Positions 17,321 to 26,327 of a DNA stretch of 64,000 nucleotides are shown piece by piece. The stretch is from Polaribacter gangjinensis. Its GTDB lineage: Bacteria > Bacteroidota > Bacteroidia > Flavobacteriales > Flavobacteriaceae. A program made the translations under genes and the position numbers. Position 1 is the first letter of the stretch. Each line of letters begins with the position of its first letter. The DNA lies in the NCBI RefSeq assembly GCF_038024125.1, contig NZ_CP150662.1:1133501-1197500 (forward strand), given 5' to 3'. Below the pieces are notes generated by a model. The model saw only the letters and a program-made list of their open reading frames with translations. It had not been told where the DNA came from and searched no databases.

Positions 17321-17781
17321 AGCCAATTACCTATTTTTTTATATTCTTTGTACTCAATTTTGGAGGCTTAGCTTTTGGAAGTTGGTTAATGAATAACGGT
17401 CCAACTTCTGATTGGTATTTGAATTTAAATAAAGCTCCTTGGACGCCTCCAGGCTGGGTTTTTGGAGTTGCCTGGACAACTATTATGATTTGTTTTTCAT
17501 TTTATTTGACAAAACTTTTCACTACCGAAAATGACAAAAAAATTATTTCTATCACATTTTTAATTCAGTTTGTATTAAATGTGAGTTGGAACTACTTATT
17601 TTTCAATAAACATTGGGTATTTATTGCTTTAATAGGCATCATTTTACTTACATTCGTAGTGTTTTATTTTTACTTTAGCCTTAGTAAAAACGCTCAAAAA
17701 TATAAATTTCTATTGTTACCATATATGATTTGGTTGTGCATTGCAACTTCATTAAATTTATATGTATTAGTTAATAATTAA
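17317..17781 (+). CDS. tspO: TspO/MBR family membrane protein
   Basis: 154 residues with five predicted transmembrane helices. The signature Trp/Pro-rich loop WYLNLNKAPWTPPGWVFGVAW between helices 1 and 2 is characteristic of the TspO/peripheral benzodiazepine receptor family, which binds porphyrins and, in bacteria, controls photosynthesis or oxidative-stress genes. Location in the photoprotection island suggests handling of photosensitising tetrapyrroles or carotenoid-linked regulation; the latter is inference. The start overlaps the previous stop, and the next gene begins after one base. Confidence 0.93.
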   Translation: MKPITYFFIFFVLNFGGLAFGSWLMNNGPTSDWYLNLNKAPWTPPGWVFGVAWTTIMICFSFYLTKLFTTENDKKIISITFLIQFVLNVSWNYLFFNKHWVFIALIGIILLTFVVFYFYFSLSKNAQKYKFLLLPYMIWLCIATSLNLYVLVNN

Positions 17782-17782
17782 A

Positions 17783-18244
17783 ATGAAAATTTATACAGTT
17801 CACAAAAAGCAACAACTTCCAATAGCTGTTGATGAAGCTTGGATTTTTTTGTCAAATCCCAGAAATTTAAAAATCATCACTCCTGCTTACATGAGTTTTG
17901 ATATTATTTCTGGAGCCGAAAAACCCATGTTTGCTGGTCAAATTATCCAGTATTTAGTAACGCCCATTTTAGGAATTAAAACCAAATGGGTTTCAGAAAT
18001 CACACACTTTGAAGAAAAAAAATATTTTGTTGATGTTCAATTATATGGTCCTTATGCTTTGTGGCATCACAAACATTTTATCCATGAAATTGATGGTGGC
18101 GTTGAATTAGAAGATATCATTGATTACAAAGTTCCATTAGGAATTTTAGGACAAATGGTACATCCATTTTTGGTAAAACCTAAATTGGAAGAAATTTTTC
18201 AATACAGACAACAAAAGATGAGCGAATTATTCGGAAAAATGTAA
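17783..18244 (+). CDS. SRPBCC (START-like) ligand-binding protein
   Basis: 153 residues with the helix-grip pattern of the SRPBCC superfamily: it begins with a beta strand ending AVDEAWIFLSNPRNLKIITP, then has the HFEEKKYFVDVQLYGPYALWHHKHFIHE strand-strand region and a long C-terminal helix (about 120-150). The group (COG4276) binds hydrophobic ligands, none known here. It lies between tspO and a photolyase with gaps of one and four bases, so it is surely co-expressed with them. Confidence 0.85.
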   Translation: MKIYTVHKKQQLPIAVDEAWIFLSNPRNLKIITPAYMSFDIISGAEKPMFAGQIIQYLVTPILGIKTKWVSEITHFEEKKYFVDVQLYGPYALWHHKHFIHEIDGGVELEDIIDYKVPLGILGQMVHPFLVKPKLEEIFQYRQQKMSELFGKM

Positions 18245-18248
18245 ATAA

Positions 18249-19553
18249 ATGAAAGAGAAAATAAACATATATTGGTTTAGAAGAGATTTGCGTTTGGATG
18301 ATAATTGTGGATTTTTCAATGCCTTGCAATCAAAAAATAAGGTACTTCCTATATTTATTTTTGACACTGAAATTCTTTATAAATTACCAAAAAATGACGC
18401 AAGAGTAACTTTTATCCATGAAACGTTACAACAAATGCGTTTAGAATTACAGGAAAAAAACTTAGGAGATATTGCAATTTTCAACGGAAAACCAATAGAA
18501 ATTTTCAATCAAATTAGTGAAAAACTAGAAATCGAGTGCGTTTTTACGAATCATGATTATGAACCTTATGCTACAAAACGCGATCAAGTAATAGCAAATT
18601 TTTTAAATGAAAAAAATATTCAATTTCATACTTTTAAAGACCAAGTAATTTTTGAAAAAAATGAAATTGTAAAAAAGGATGGAAATCCGTATGTAGTTTA
18701 CACGCCATTTATGCGAGCTTGGAAAGAGAAGTTCAAAGCAGAAAAACTAATACATTTCGATTCAGAAAATCATCTCAACAATCTTTTAAAAGAGTTTGAT
18801 TTTCAAAACTTATCACTTACTGATATTGGATTCGAAACATCCAATCAAAAAATTGTTCCTTACACAGTTTCTTCAAAATTGATCCAAGAATATGAAGAAA
18901 CTCGAAATTTTCCTGCAAAAGATGCTACATCAAAATTAGGACCCCATTTGCGTTTTGGAACCGTAAGTATTCGTAAAATGGTTGCGAAAGCAATCGCAGA
19001 GAAAAATGAAATCTTTTGGCAAGAATTGATTTGGAGAGAATTTTTCATGCAAATTTTATGGCATTTTCCGCACACAGTTTCAGATAGTTTTAAACCAAAA
19101 TACGATCGAATTGAATGGCGAAATAATGAAACTGACTTCAAAACTTGGTGCGAAGGAAAAACAGGTTATCCATTAGTGGATGCAGGAATGCGTCAACTGA
19201 ACGAAACAGGTTTTATGCACAACAGAGTTAGAATGTTGGTTGGTAGTTTTTTATGCAAACATTTGTTGATTGATTGGAGATGGGGAGAAGCCTATTTTGC
19301 AGAAAAATTACACGATTACGAAATGGCAAGTAATGTTGGTAACTGGCAATGGGTTGCTGGCTCTGGAGTAGATGCAGCGCCTTATTTTCGAATTTTCAAT
19401 CCAACATCACAAATTGAAAAATTCGATAAAAATTTAACATATATCAAAAAATGGGTTCCTGATTTTCAAGAATTTACTTATCCAAAACCTATTGTAGAAC
19501 ATTCTTTTGCGAGAGATCGCTGTTTGAAAACTTATAAAGAAGCCTTAGGCTAA
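18249..19553 (+). CDS. phrB: Class I deoxyribodipyrimidine (CPD) photolyase
   Basis: 434 residues. The N-terminal antenna domain starts INIYWFRRDLRLDDN. The FAD domain has RFGTVSIRKM, WQELIWREFFMQ, GYPLVDAGMRQLNETGFMHNR and WRWGEAYFAE...ASNVGNWQWVAGSG, which is the class I CPD photolyase core including the Trp electron chain. It repairs cyclobutane pyrimidine dimers with blue light. It closes the operon that starts with the SDR at 15984 and is the fourth photolyase-family gene within 10 kb. Confidence 0.95.
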   Translation: MKEKINIYWFRRDLRLDDNCGFFNALQSKNKVLPIFIFDTEILYKLPKNDARVTFIHETLQQMRLELQEKNLGDIAIFNGKPIEIFNQISEKLEIECVFTNHDYEPYATKRDQVIANFLNEKNIQFHTFKDQVIFEKNEIVKKDGNPYVVYTPFMRAWKEKFKAEKLIHFDSENHLNNLLKEFDFQNLSLTDIGFETSNQKIVPYTVSSKLIQEYEETRNFPAKDATSKLGPHLRFGTVSIRKMVAKAIAEKNEIFWQELIWREFFMQILWHFPHTVSDSFKPKYDRIEWRNNETDFKTWCEGKTGYPLVDAGMRQLNETGFMHNRVRMLVGSFLCKHLLIDWRWGEAYFAEKLHDYEMASNVGNWQWVAGSGVDAAPYFRIFNPTSQIEKFDKNLTYIKKWVPDFQEFTYPKPIVEHSFARDRCLKTYKEALG

Positions 19554-19641
19554 TAATAATAAAAAACATAAAAAAATATTGAATACAACTATTTTTTTCT
19601 TGTACATCTACTTTTTTTATCATTAATTTGCGGCATCAAAA

Positions 19642-19715
19642 GCCGATGTAGCTCAGCTGGCTAGAGCAGCTGATTTGTAATCAGCAGGTCGTGGGTTCGA
19701 GTCCCTCTATCGGCT
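19642..19715 (+). tRNA. tRNA-Thr (anticodon TGT)
   Basis: Acceptor arms GCCGATG and TATCGGC pair (one G-T). The anticodon loop in CTGATTTGTAATCAG gives TGT. The T arm is GTGGG-TTCGAGT-CCCTC. CCA is not encoded. Confidence 0.96.
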
Positions 19716-19721
19716 CAATTA

Positions 19722-19758
19722 AAAAGTCTCAAAATGAGTTTTGAGACTTTTCTTTTTT
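19722..19758 (+). terminator. Hairpin with T run between the two tRNAs
   Basis: AAAAGTCTCAAAA and TTTTGAGACTTTTC pair. The second tRNA starts only 11 bp after it without a clear promoter, so it may be a processing or partial termination site. Confidence 0.65.
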
Positions 19759-19768
19759 AATTAATTTT

Positions 19769-19842
19769 CGGGATGTAGCGCAGTCTGGTAGCGTACACGG
19801 CTGGGGGTCGTGTGGTCGCAGGTTCAAATCCTGTCATCCCGA
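19769..19842 (+). tRNA. tRNA-Pro (anticodon GGG)
   Basis: Acceptor arms CGGGATG and CATCCCG pair fully. The loop CTGGGGG between CACGG and TCGTG gives anticodon GGG. The T arm is GCAGG-TTCAAAT-CCTGT. With tRNA-Pro(TGG) at 7243 it brackets the photoprotection island. Confidence 0.93.
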
Positions 19843-20047
19843 CAATTTTAATGTTTCCTTTTCAAGCAATTACAGCTTTATTACAAGACACATTTTGGCT
19901 AAAATAGATAGTTATTTTTTGATATTTTTTAGATAATATTATTAAATAATTTTAACTAATTTTTTACTACATTTACTCATATTGCTAATACTAACAAACT
20001 TATAATCGAAAGATTTACATAAAAGTTTATTAATCTTTGAATTTGAA

Positions 20048-23000
20048 ATGAGTAAAATAGATATTAATTGTACTGATTTTTTCAATTTAAATCCTCTTCC
20101 CTCTTGGATTTATGAAATTGCAACATTTCAAATTTTGGAAGTAAATGCGGCTGCAATTGAACTTTATGGGTACTCTAGAAAAGAGTTTCTTTCTCTTACT
20201 TTAAAAGATTTACAACCAAAAGAAACTTTTTTAAAATTAGATGGTTCTTTAAAAAACATTGATACCACTGAAGGAAAAATTCACTTCGGAATTTTATCTC
20301 ATCAAAAAAAGAATGGCAACCTTATTCAAATAGACATGGTGGGTCATAAAGTAAACTTTAATAATAAAAAATCTATTTTAACTATTTCTCAAGATGTTAC
20401 TGAAAAACAGGTTCAACTAGCAAAACTTAAAAAAACAGAAGAACAATTTAAAGAAGCTGCAAATATTGCTAAATTAGGTTATTGGAGACTTGAACTCGCT
20501 ACAAATACAATTACATGGACAGAAGAAGTTAGTCAAATTTGGGGTGGAAAAAATGAAAAAAAACAATTAACCCTTCAAGGTGTCCTTGATACCATTTATC
20601 CAAATGATTTAGAAAATCTTTTAGAACGTTATGAAAAGTCCATCAGAGAAGAAGGTTTTCATGATGCTATCCATAGAATTGTTTTACCAGATTCAACAAT
20701 AAAATGGGTTCATGAAATAGGTAGTTTAAAAAAAGATGAAAACGGAAATCCAATAAGTTTAGAAGGAACTGTACAAGATATCACAGAACGAAAAGAGGAA
20801 GAAGACCGATTAAAATTACTTGAAAGCGTTATAACAAATATTAATGATGCTATTTTAATCACAGAAGCAGAACCTATTGAAAATACCGGTCCTAAAATTA
20901 TTTATGCAAATAAGGCTTTTACAGAAATGACTGGTTATACAGTAGAAGAAATTATAGGAAAAACTCCTCGTATTTTACAAGGACCTAATTCTGATAGAAG
21001 CGAGCTAAATAAACTTAAAAATGCCCTTAAAAACTGGCAACCTTGCGAAATAACTACAATCAATAATAAAAAAAATGGAGAAGAATTTTGGGTAAATCTT
21101 TCAATTACTCCAATTGCAAATGAAATTGGCACTTTTACAAATTGGATATCAATACAAAGAGATGTTACAGAAGAAAAACAAAATCAACTTAAAAAAGATT
21201 TATTAGCTAAAATCAGTGCTAATTTTAAAAATGAAGACTCATTAGTTTCTTCGACAAACAAAGTTTGTCAAACAATTTGTGACTATGGAAATTTTGATTT
21301 TGTAGAAATTTGGCTCCCAAATCTTGATAAAACAAAAATAAATCTTATCACAAAAAATAGCAATTCGAAAATTGCTGAAAAATTTTATAAATCATCTTTT
21401 GATATAACTTCTTTACACCCACAAGAAGGAATTCCAGGAGTAGTTTGGCAAAAAAAATCATCAGTAATATGGGGTGATCTTGGTAAAAACTTAGATTTTG
21501 TAAGGAAAGATGCTGCTGAAAATTCAGGTATTAATACAGCACTTGGTATTCCACTTTTATTTAATAATGAAGTAATTGGTGTGATGATGATTGGAACAAA
21601 AAACAAATCTACTTGTTTAAAACACCATCAAAAAACTCTTGAAGATTTAAAAGAATTTATTGGCTCTGAAATCAATCGTAAAAAACTAGAAAATGATTTA
21701 AACCATTTATATGATGCTGTTCCTGATTTAATTTGTGTAACTGATTTGAATGGAAAATTTCTAAAGATAAACAGAGCAGGCTGTGAAATGATTGGATATA
21801 ATGAAGATGAAATATTGCATTACAATTTTGAAAAATTTATTCATCCTGAAGATAAAAATATCTCTAATTCAGATTTAGAAATTCTTAATAGTGGTAAAAG
21901 CATTATAAATTTTCAGAACAGATACATTAAAAAGAATGGTGAAATTGTTTGGTTAAGCTGGACAAGTAATGCTAATTTAGTGGAAGGATTAATTTATGCG
22001 TCTGCAAAAAATATTACTCAAGAAATTAAACTTTTAGACTTAACAACACAAACATCAAAATTAGCAAGAATTGGAAGTTGGGAAGTTGATACTATTAATA
22101 ACAAAATTTATTGGTCAGATATGGTTCATGAACTTCATGAAACTGACCCTCAAAAATTTATTCCAGAAATTGAATCAAGTATAAATTTTTATAGAGAAGA
22201 TTTTAAAAATTTAGTTACAAAAAAAGTAAATGACTGTGTTGAATTTGGAATACCTTTTAACTTTGAAGCTGTTTTAGTTACCGCAAAAAATAATGAATTA
22301 TGGATAAAAAGCATTGGAAATGCTGAATTTGTCAATGGAAAATGTCATAGAATTTTTGGTAGTTTTCAAGATATTAACGACCGCAAACAAACTGAATTAC
22401 GTTATCAATCCTTAGCAGATAATTTACCTGGTGTTGCATATCAATATCTAATACATCCTGATGGTACTGATTCTATTCGATATGTCACGAAAGGTTCATA
22501 TGAACTTTGGGGATATAGTCCTGAGGAGGTAATTGCTAATATAAATTTACTTTGGAAACAAATTGAACTTGGAGGAAGTTTAGAACGAGTAAAACAAGCC
22601 GTTTTAGATTCTATCACATCAAAATCAAAATGGACTGCAACTTGGCGAAATGTAAAACCAAATGGCGAAGTTAAAACCTATTTAGGATTAGGAACTCCTA
22701 GTTATTTAATTGATGGTACCATACTTTTTAACTCAGTTGTTTTAGATGTTACCTATGAAGAAAAAAACAAGGAATTATTAGAGCAAACATCAAAATTAGC
22801 CAGAATTGGAAGTTGGGAGGTTGATTTGATCAATAACCAATTATTTTGGTCTGATATTGTTTATGAAATTCATGAAACTTCAATAACTGATTTTAATCCA
22901 AATATTGATACAGCAATTAATTTTTATCGAAAAGATTTTCGAGATTTGATTGCATGCAGAGTTCAGGATTGTATTAAAAACGGAAAACCATATAATTTTG

Positions 23001-25000
23001 AAGCAGTTTTGGTTACCGCAAAAAATAATGAAATTTGGATACGAACCCATGGAAATGCTGAAATAATCAATGGAAAAGTCATAAGAATTTATGGAAGTAT
23101 TCAAGATATTAATCAACAAAAACTCAATGAAATTGCTCTGAAAGCAAGTTTAAAAAATATAGAAGATTATAAGTTTGCTCTTGACGAATCTGCAAGTATT
23201 ACAATTACCGATTCAAATGGAATTATAAAATATGTAAATGATAGTTTTTGTAATCTTTCTAAATATTCAAGAGAAGAATTAGTTGGAAAAACGCACCAAA
23301 TTATCAATTCAAAATACCATTCAAAAGCCTTTTTTAAAGAACTTTGGGACACCATAACAGCAGGAAAAGTTTGGAGAGGAGAAGTAAAAAACAAAGCAAA
23401 AGACGGTTCTTTTTATTGGGCATTAAGTACTGTAATCCCATTTTTAGACTCAAATAACAAGCCATTTCAATTTATGGCCATAAGAATTGATATCACAGAG
23501 AAAAAAATGGCTGATGAAAAAGCGATTTCAATTTTAAATGAAAAAAACAAAATATTAGAAAGTATTGGTGATGCCTTTTTTGCAGTTGATAAAAAATGGA
23601 TTGTAACCTATTGGAATAGAGAAGCTGAAAATTTAATTGGAAAAAAACGATCCGAAATTTTAGGAGAAAATTTTTGGGAAATTTTCAAAGAAGGTATAAA
23701 TCTTGGCATCTATAAAAACCTTAAAAAATCTCTAGAAACAAAACAAAATCTGAATATTGAAATTTACTCAGTAATCTTAAAAAAATGGTTAGAAATTAAT
23801 GCTTATCCTTCAAATGGTGGCTTATCTGTATATTTTAAAGATATTACTTTAAGAAAAAAAGCCGATTTAAAACTACTTGAAGCCAATGAACGATTTGAAA
23901 ATGTATCAGTAGCAACAAGTGATGCCATTTATGAATGGGGAATTATTGATGACACGCATTATTGGGGTGCAGGTTTTGAAACAATCTTGGGCTATGATTT
24001 AAAAACTGAAAAACCATCGTCAAAATTATGGTTAGATCAGATTCATCCTGATGATGTAGAACGTGTTCGAAAAAGTGTATTTGATGCTATTGAAAATCCA
24101 AACATCATGAAATGGGCTGAAGAATATCGTTTTATCAAAAAAAATGGAGAACAACTATTTGTAATAGATAGAGGTCTTTTCTTAAGAAATAACAATCAAA
24201 AAGCTGAAAAAATGTTCGGTTCAATTTCAGATTTAACCAAACAAAAAAATCAAGAACAAGAGCTAATAACTTTAAATAATTCTTTAAAAAAATATACCAA
24301 AGATTTAGAATTAACAAACCAACAATTAGAACAATTTGCTTTTATTGCTTCACATGATTTGCAAGAGCCTTTAAGAATGATTACTAGTTTCATGGAGTTG
24401 TTGAAAAGAAGGTACGAAACTTTATTAGATGAAAAAGGTAATCAATACATCAATTTTGCAAATGATGGCGCTAAAAGAATGCGACAAATAATTTTAGACT
24501 TATTAGATTTTTCAAGGGCTGGAAAAATAAATGAAAAACGAGAAACATTTGCTATAACTGATATAATTAAAGAATATCAATTTTTAAGAAATCAAATAAT
24601 TAAAGAAAAAAATGCAGAAATTATTTTCTCAGAATTACCTGTAATTCAATGTTATAAATCCCCCTTCATTCAAACATTACATGGATTGATAGATAATGCC
24701 ATTAAATATTCTTCAAAAGATATACCCCCAAAAATTACCATTTTTGCTGAAGAAAAAGATGATCATTATAAAATATCCATTCAAGATAATGGCATAGGTA
24801 TTGACCCAAAATTCCATGAAAAAATATTTGTTATATTTCAAAGACTTCACAATAAAGATACTTATGAGGGAACTGGAATTGGTTTGGCAATTGCTAAAAA
24901 GCAAGTAGAATCTTGGGGTGGAGAAATTGGGGTTATTTCAGAAATTGGAAAAGGTGCTACATTTTTCTTTACAATTCCCAAAATGATAATAGCTTCTTAA
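20048..25000 (+). CDS. Multi-PAS/GAF sensor histidine kinase, 1650 aa
   Basis: A soluble hybrid-free kinase without membrane segments. Order as I read it: about ten PAS domains (starting near 10, 130, 255, 550, 675, 795, 918, 1035, 1160 and 1280) with one GAF domain (about 380-545) after the third, then HisKA with phosphoacceptor His1436 in ASHDLQEPLR, then HATPase_c with NAIKYSS, DNGIGID and GTGIGLAI boxes. The PAS at about 675-785 and 918-1028 are near duplicates. The third PAS resembles LOV domains but has TPRILQG where the photoactive Cys should be. A single-domain receiver follows 73 bp downstream and is the likely partner. Ligands are unknown. Confidence 0.93.
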   Translation: MSKIDINCTDFFNLNPLPSWIYEIATFQILEVNAAAIELYGYSRKEFLSLTLKDLQPKETFLKLDGSLKNIDTTEGKIHFGILSHQKKNGNLIQIDMVGHKVNFNNKKSILTISQDVTEKQVQLAKLKKTEEQFKEAANIAKLGYWRLELATNTITWTEEVSQIWGGKNEKKQLTLQGVLDTIYPNDLENLLERYEKSIREEGFHDAIHRIVLPDSTIKWVHEIGSLKKDENGNPISLEGTVQDITERKEEEDRLKLLESVITNINDAILITEAEPIENTGPKIIYANKAFTEMTGYTVEEIIGKTPRILQGPNSDRSELNKLKNALKNWQPCEITTINNKKNGEEFWVNLSITPIANEIGTFTNWISIQRDVTEEKQNQLKKDLLAKISANFKNEDSLVSSTNKVCQTICDYGNFDFVEIWLPNLDKTKINLITKNSNSKIAEKFYKSSFDITSLHPQEGIPGVVWQKKSSVIWGDLGKNLDFVRKDAAENSGINTALGIPLLFNNEVIGVMMIGTKNKSTCLKHHQKTLEDLKEFIGSEINRKKLENDLNHLYDAVPDLICVTDLNGKFLKINRAGCEMIGYNEDEILHYNFEKFIHPEDKNISNSDLEILNSGKSIINFQNRYIKKNGEIVWLSWTSNANLVEGLIYASAKNITQEIKLLDLTTQTSKLARIGSWEVDTINNKIYWSDMVHELHETDPQKFIPEIESSINFYREDFKNLVTKKVNDCVEFGIPFNFEAVLVTAKNNELWIKSIGNAEFVNGKCHRIFGSFQDINDRKQTELRYQSLADNLPGVAYQYLIHPDGTDSIRYVTKGSYELWGYSPEEVIANINLLWKQIELGGSLERVKQAVLDSITSKSKWTATWRNVKPNGEVKTYLGLGTPSYLIDGTILFNSVVLDVTYEEKNKELLEQTSKLARIGSWEVDLINNQLFWSDIVYEIHETSITDFNPNIDTAINFYRKDFRDLIACRVQDCIKNGKPYNFEAVLVTAKNNEIWIRTHGNAEIINGKVIRIYGSIQDINQQKLNEIALKASLKNIEDYKFALDESASITITDSNGIIKYVNDSFCNLSKYSREELVGKTHQIINSKYHSKAFFKELWDTITAGKVWRGEVKNKAKDGSFYWALSTVIPFLDSNNKPFQFMAIRIDITEKKMADEKAISILNEKNKILESIGDAFFAVDKKWIVTYWNREAENLIGKKRSEILGENFWEIFKEGINLGIYKNLKKSLETKQNLNIEIYSVILKKWLEINAYPSNGGLSVYFKDITLRKKADLKLLEANERFENVSVATSDAIYEWGIIDDTHYWGAGFETILGYDLKTEKPSSKLWLDQIHPDDVERVRKSVFDAIENPNIMKWAEEYRFIKKNGEQLFVIDRGLFLRNNNQKAEKMFGSISDLTKQKNQEQELITLNNSLKKYTKDLELTNQQLEQFAFIASHDLQEPLRMITSFMELLKRRYETLLDEKGNQYINFANDGAKRMRQIILDLLDFSRAGKINEKRETFAITDIIKEYQFLRNQIIKEKNAEIIFSELPVIQCYKSPFIQTLHGLIDNAIKYSSKDIPPKITIFAEEKDDHYKISIQDNGIGIDPKFHEKIFVIFQRLHNKDTYEGTGIGLAIAKKQVESWGGEIGVISEIGKGATFFFTIPKMIIAS

Positions 25001-25043
25001 CATATCATTTTTAAAAAAATTATTAAAATCGATTTCGTTTTAT

Positions 25044-25051
25044 TATATTTG
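25044..25051 (+). promoter_or_regulatory. -7 element TATATTTG before the receiver gene
   Basis: Exact TAnnTTTG match 22 bp before ATG 25074, indicating that the receiver pair has its own promoter in addition to any read-through from the kinase. Confidence 0.55.
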
Positions 25052-25073
25052 TGTATCCTCCAAAATTAATAAT

Positions 25074-25505
25074 ATGAATTTTAGTCAAGCACACATTCTT
25101 CTTGTTGAAGATAATGAGGGAGATATTCTCTTAACAACTGAAGCTTTTGAGGAGAGTAACATCAATCCGAAAATAAGCGTCGCAAGAAATGGACAGGAAG
25201 CATTAGACTTTTTGTACAAGACAGGAGATTTTATTAATGCTGAAAAACCAGATTTAATTCTTTTAGACATCAACATGCCAATATTAAATGGTCATGAAGT
25301 ACTTGAAAAAATTAAAAATGATTCTCATTTAAAAAAAATACCTGTAATTATGCTAACAACCTCTTCAAATCAGCAAGATATTGATAGGGCTTATAAAAAT
25401 CATGCAAATAGTTACATTACGAAACCAATTGAAATTCAAGATTTCCTAGAAACAATTCAAAAAATCGAAGAATTTTGGTTTAAAATATCAAATTTAGCAG
25501 AGTAA
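25074..25505 (+). CDS. Single-domain response regulator (Rcp1-like)
   Basis: 143 residues: only a CheY-like receiver. The acidic pocket is in LLVEDNEGD, the phosphoacceptor is Asp65 in LILLDINMP, the Thr/Ser switch is in MLTTSS, and Lys is in YITKPI. The EDNEGD motif and extended loops resemble Rcp1, the partner of multi-PAS/phytochrome kinases. There is no output domain, so it works through protein contact or a phosphorelay. It follows the PAS kinase and is three bases upstream of another receiver. Confidence 0.92.
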   Translation: MNFSQAHILLVEDNEGDILLTTEAFEESNINPKISVARNGQEALDFLYKTGDFINAEKPDLILLDINMPILNGHEVLEKIKNDSHLKKIPVIMLTTSSNQQDIDRAYKNHANSYITKPIEIQDFLETIQKIEEFWFKISNLAE

Positions 25506-25508
25506 TTA

Positions 25509-25916
25509 ATGAATCAAATTATTAGTGAATTATCTTTAATAAATATTTTGGTAATTGAAGATAACCCTGGAGATTTTTTCTTAATAGAAGAATACTTGAG
25601 TGAAGCTTCACCAAACATAGTGGCAAATCATTGCTCAAATCTAGAAAATGCAGTATCATTTTTAGAAAAAAATTCATCAATTTCAGTGATTTTTTCTGAC
25701 CTAAACTTACCTGATGCAAATGATTTAGAATTAGTAAACAATCTTTTAGAAAATGCTAATTCAATTCCTGTTATACTAATGTCAGGACACAAAAATGAAA
25801 ATATTATAGAGAAAACTAAGAAAATGGGAGCTTTTAAATTTTTACTGAAAGATGATTTAAATCCTACGTTATTGAAAGAAACCATTGAAACTGCAATACA
25901 AAAAATAGCCAGTTAA
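25509..25916 (+). CDS. Single-domain response regulator
   Basis: 135 residues, receiver only. Acidic residues are in LVIEDNPGD, the phosphoacceptor is Asp64 in IFSDLNLPD, the Ser switch is in LMSGHK, and the Lys is in FLLKDD. It is co-transcribed with the preceding receiver and ends one base before the oppositely oriented receiver gene, so the two units converge with no space for a terminator. Confidence 0.9.
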   Translation: MNQIISELSLINILVIEDNPGDFFLIEEYLSEASPNIVANHCSNLENAVSFLEKNSSISVIFSDLNLPDANDLELVNNLLENANSIPVILMSGHKNENIIEKTKKMGAFKFLLKDDLNPTLLKETIETAIQKIAS

Positions 25917-25917
25917 A

Positions 25918-26307
25918 TTATAACGATAATAAAAACTCAGGTGTTATCGGTTTTGTAGTATATTTAAATACATTGGCATTCAATTTTGTTCTCAAAATAT
26001 CATTGTCATTAATACTGCTTGATACTACACAAATTTTGCATTTTTTCCCACATTTAATATCTAATTCATCTAGTTTATCTATAAATTCAATACCATTCAT
26101 TCTTGGCATATAAATATCTAATAAAATAATTTCTGGTAAATTATCATGGTTATTTTTATTATTGTGTAAATACTCAATTGCTTTTTCACCATTATCAAAC
26201 TCTAAAATAGTTTCTGCGATGTTATTTGTTTTTATAAGAACATTCACTAAATAATTATCAATAGCATCATCATCGACAATCATTATTGTTTTGTATTTGA
26301 AACTCAT
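25918..26307 (-). CDS. Single-domain response regulator
   Basis: 129 residues, receiver only, on the minus strand. Acidic pocket MIVDDDAID, phosphoacceptor Asp64 in ILLDIYMP, Ser in VVSSSI, Lys in YTTKPI: all active-site residues are kept. It lies 20 bp downstream of the LytTR gene, from which it is probably co-transcribed, and may be the phosphate-accepting partner that the degenerate LytTR receiver lacks; that pairing is inference. Confidence 0.9.
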   Translation of the reverse strand: MSFKYKTIMIVDDDAIDNYLVNVLIKTNNIAETILEFDNGEKAIEYLHNNKNNHDNLPEIILLDIYMPRMNGIEFIDKLDELDIKCGKKCKICVVSSSINDNDILRTKLNANVFKYTTKPITPEFLLSL

Positions 26308-26327
26308 GGTAATTAATTTTTAAAAGG

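Noticed and set aside
19843..20047. Regulatory element or gene between tRNA-Pro(GGG) and the multi-PAS kinase
   Set aside because: About 200 bp of A/T-rich sequence with no consensus promoter, repeat or hairpin that I could support.
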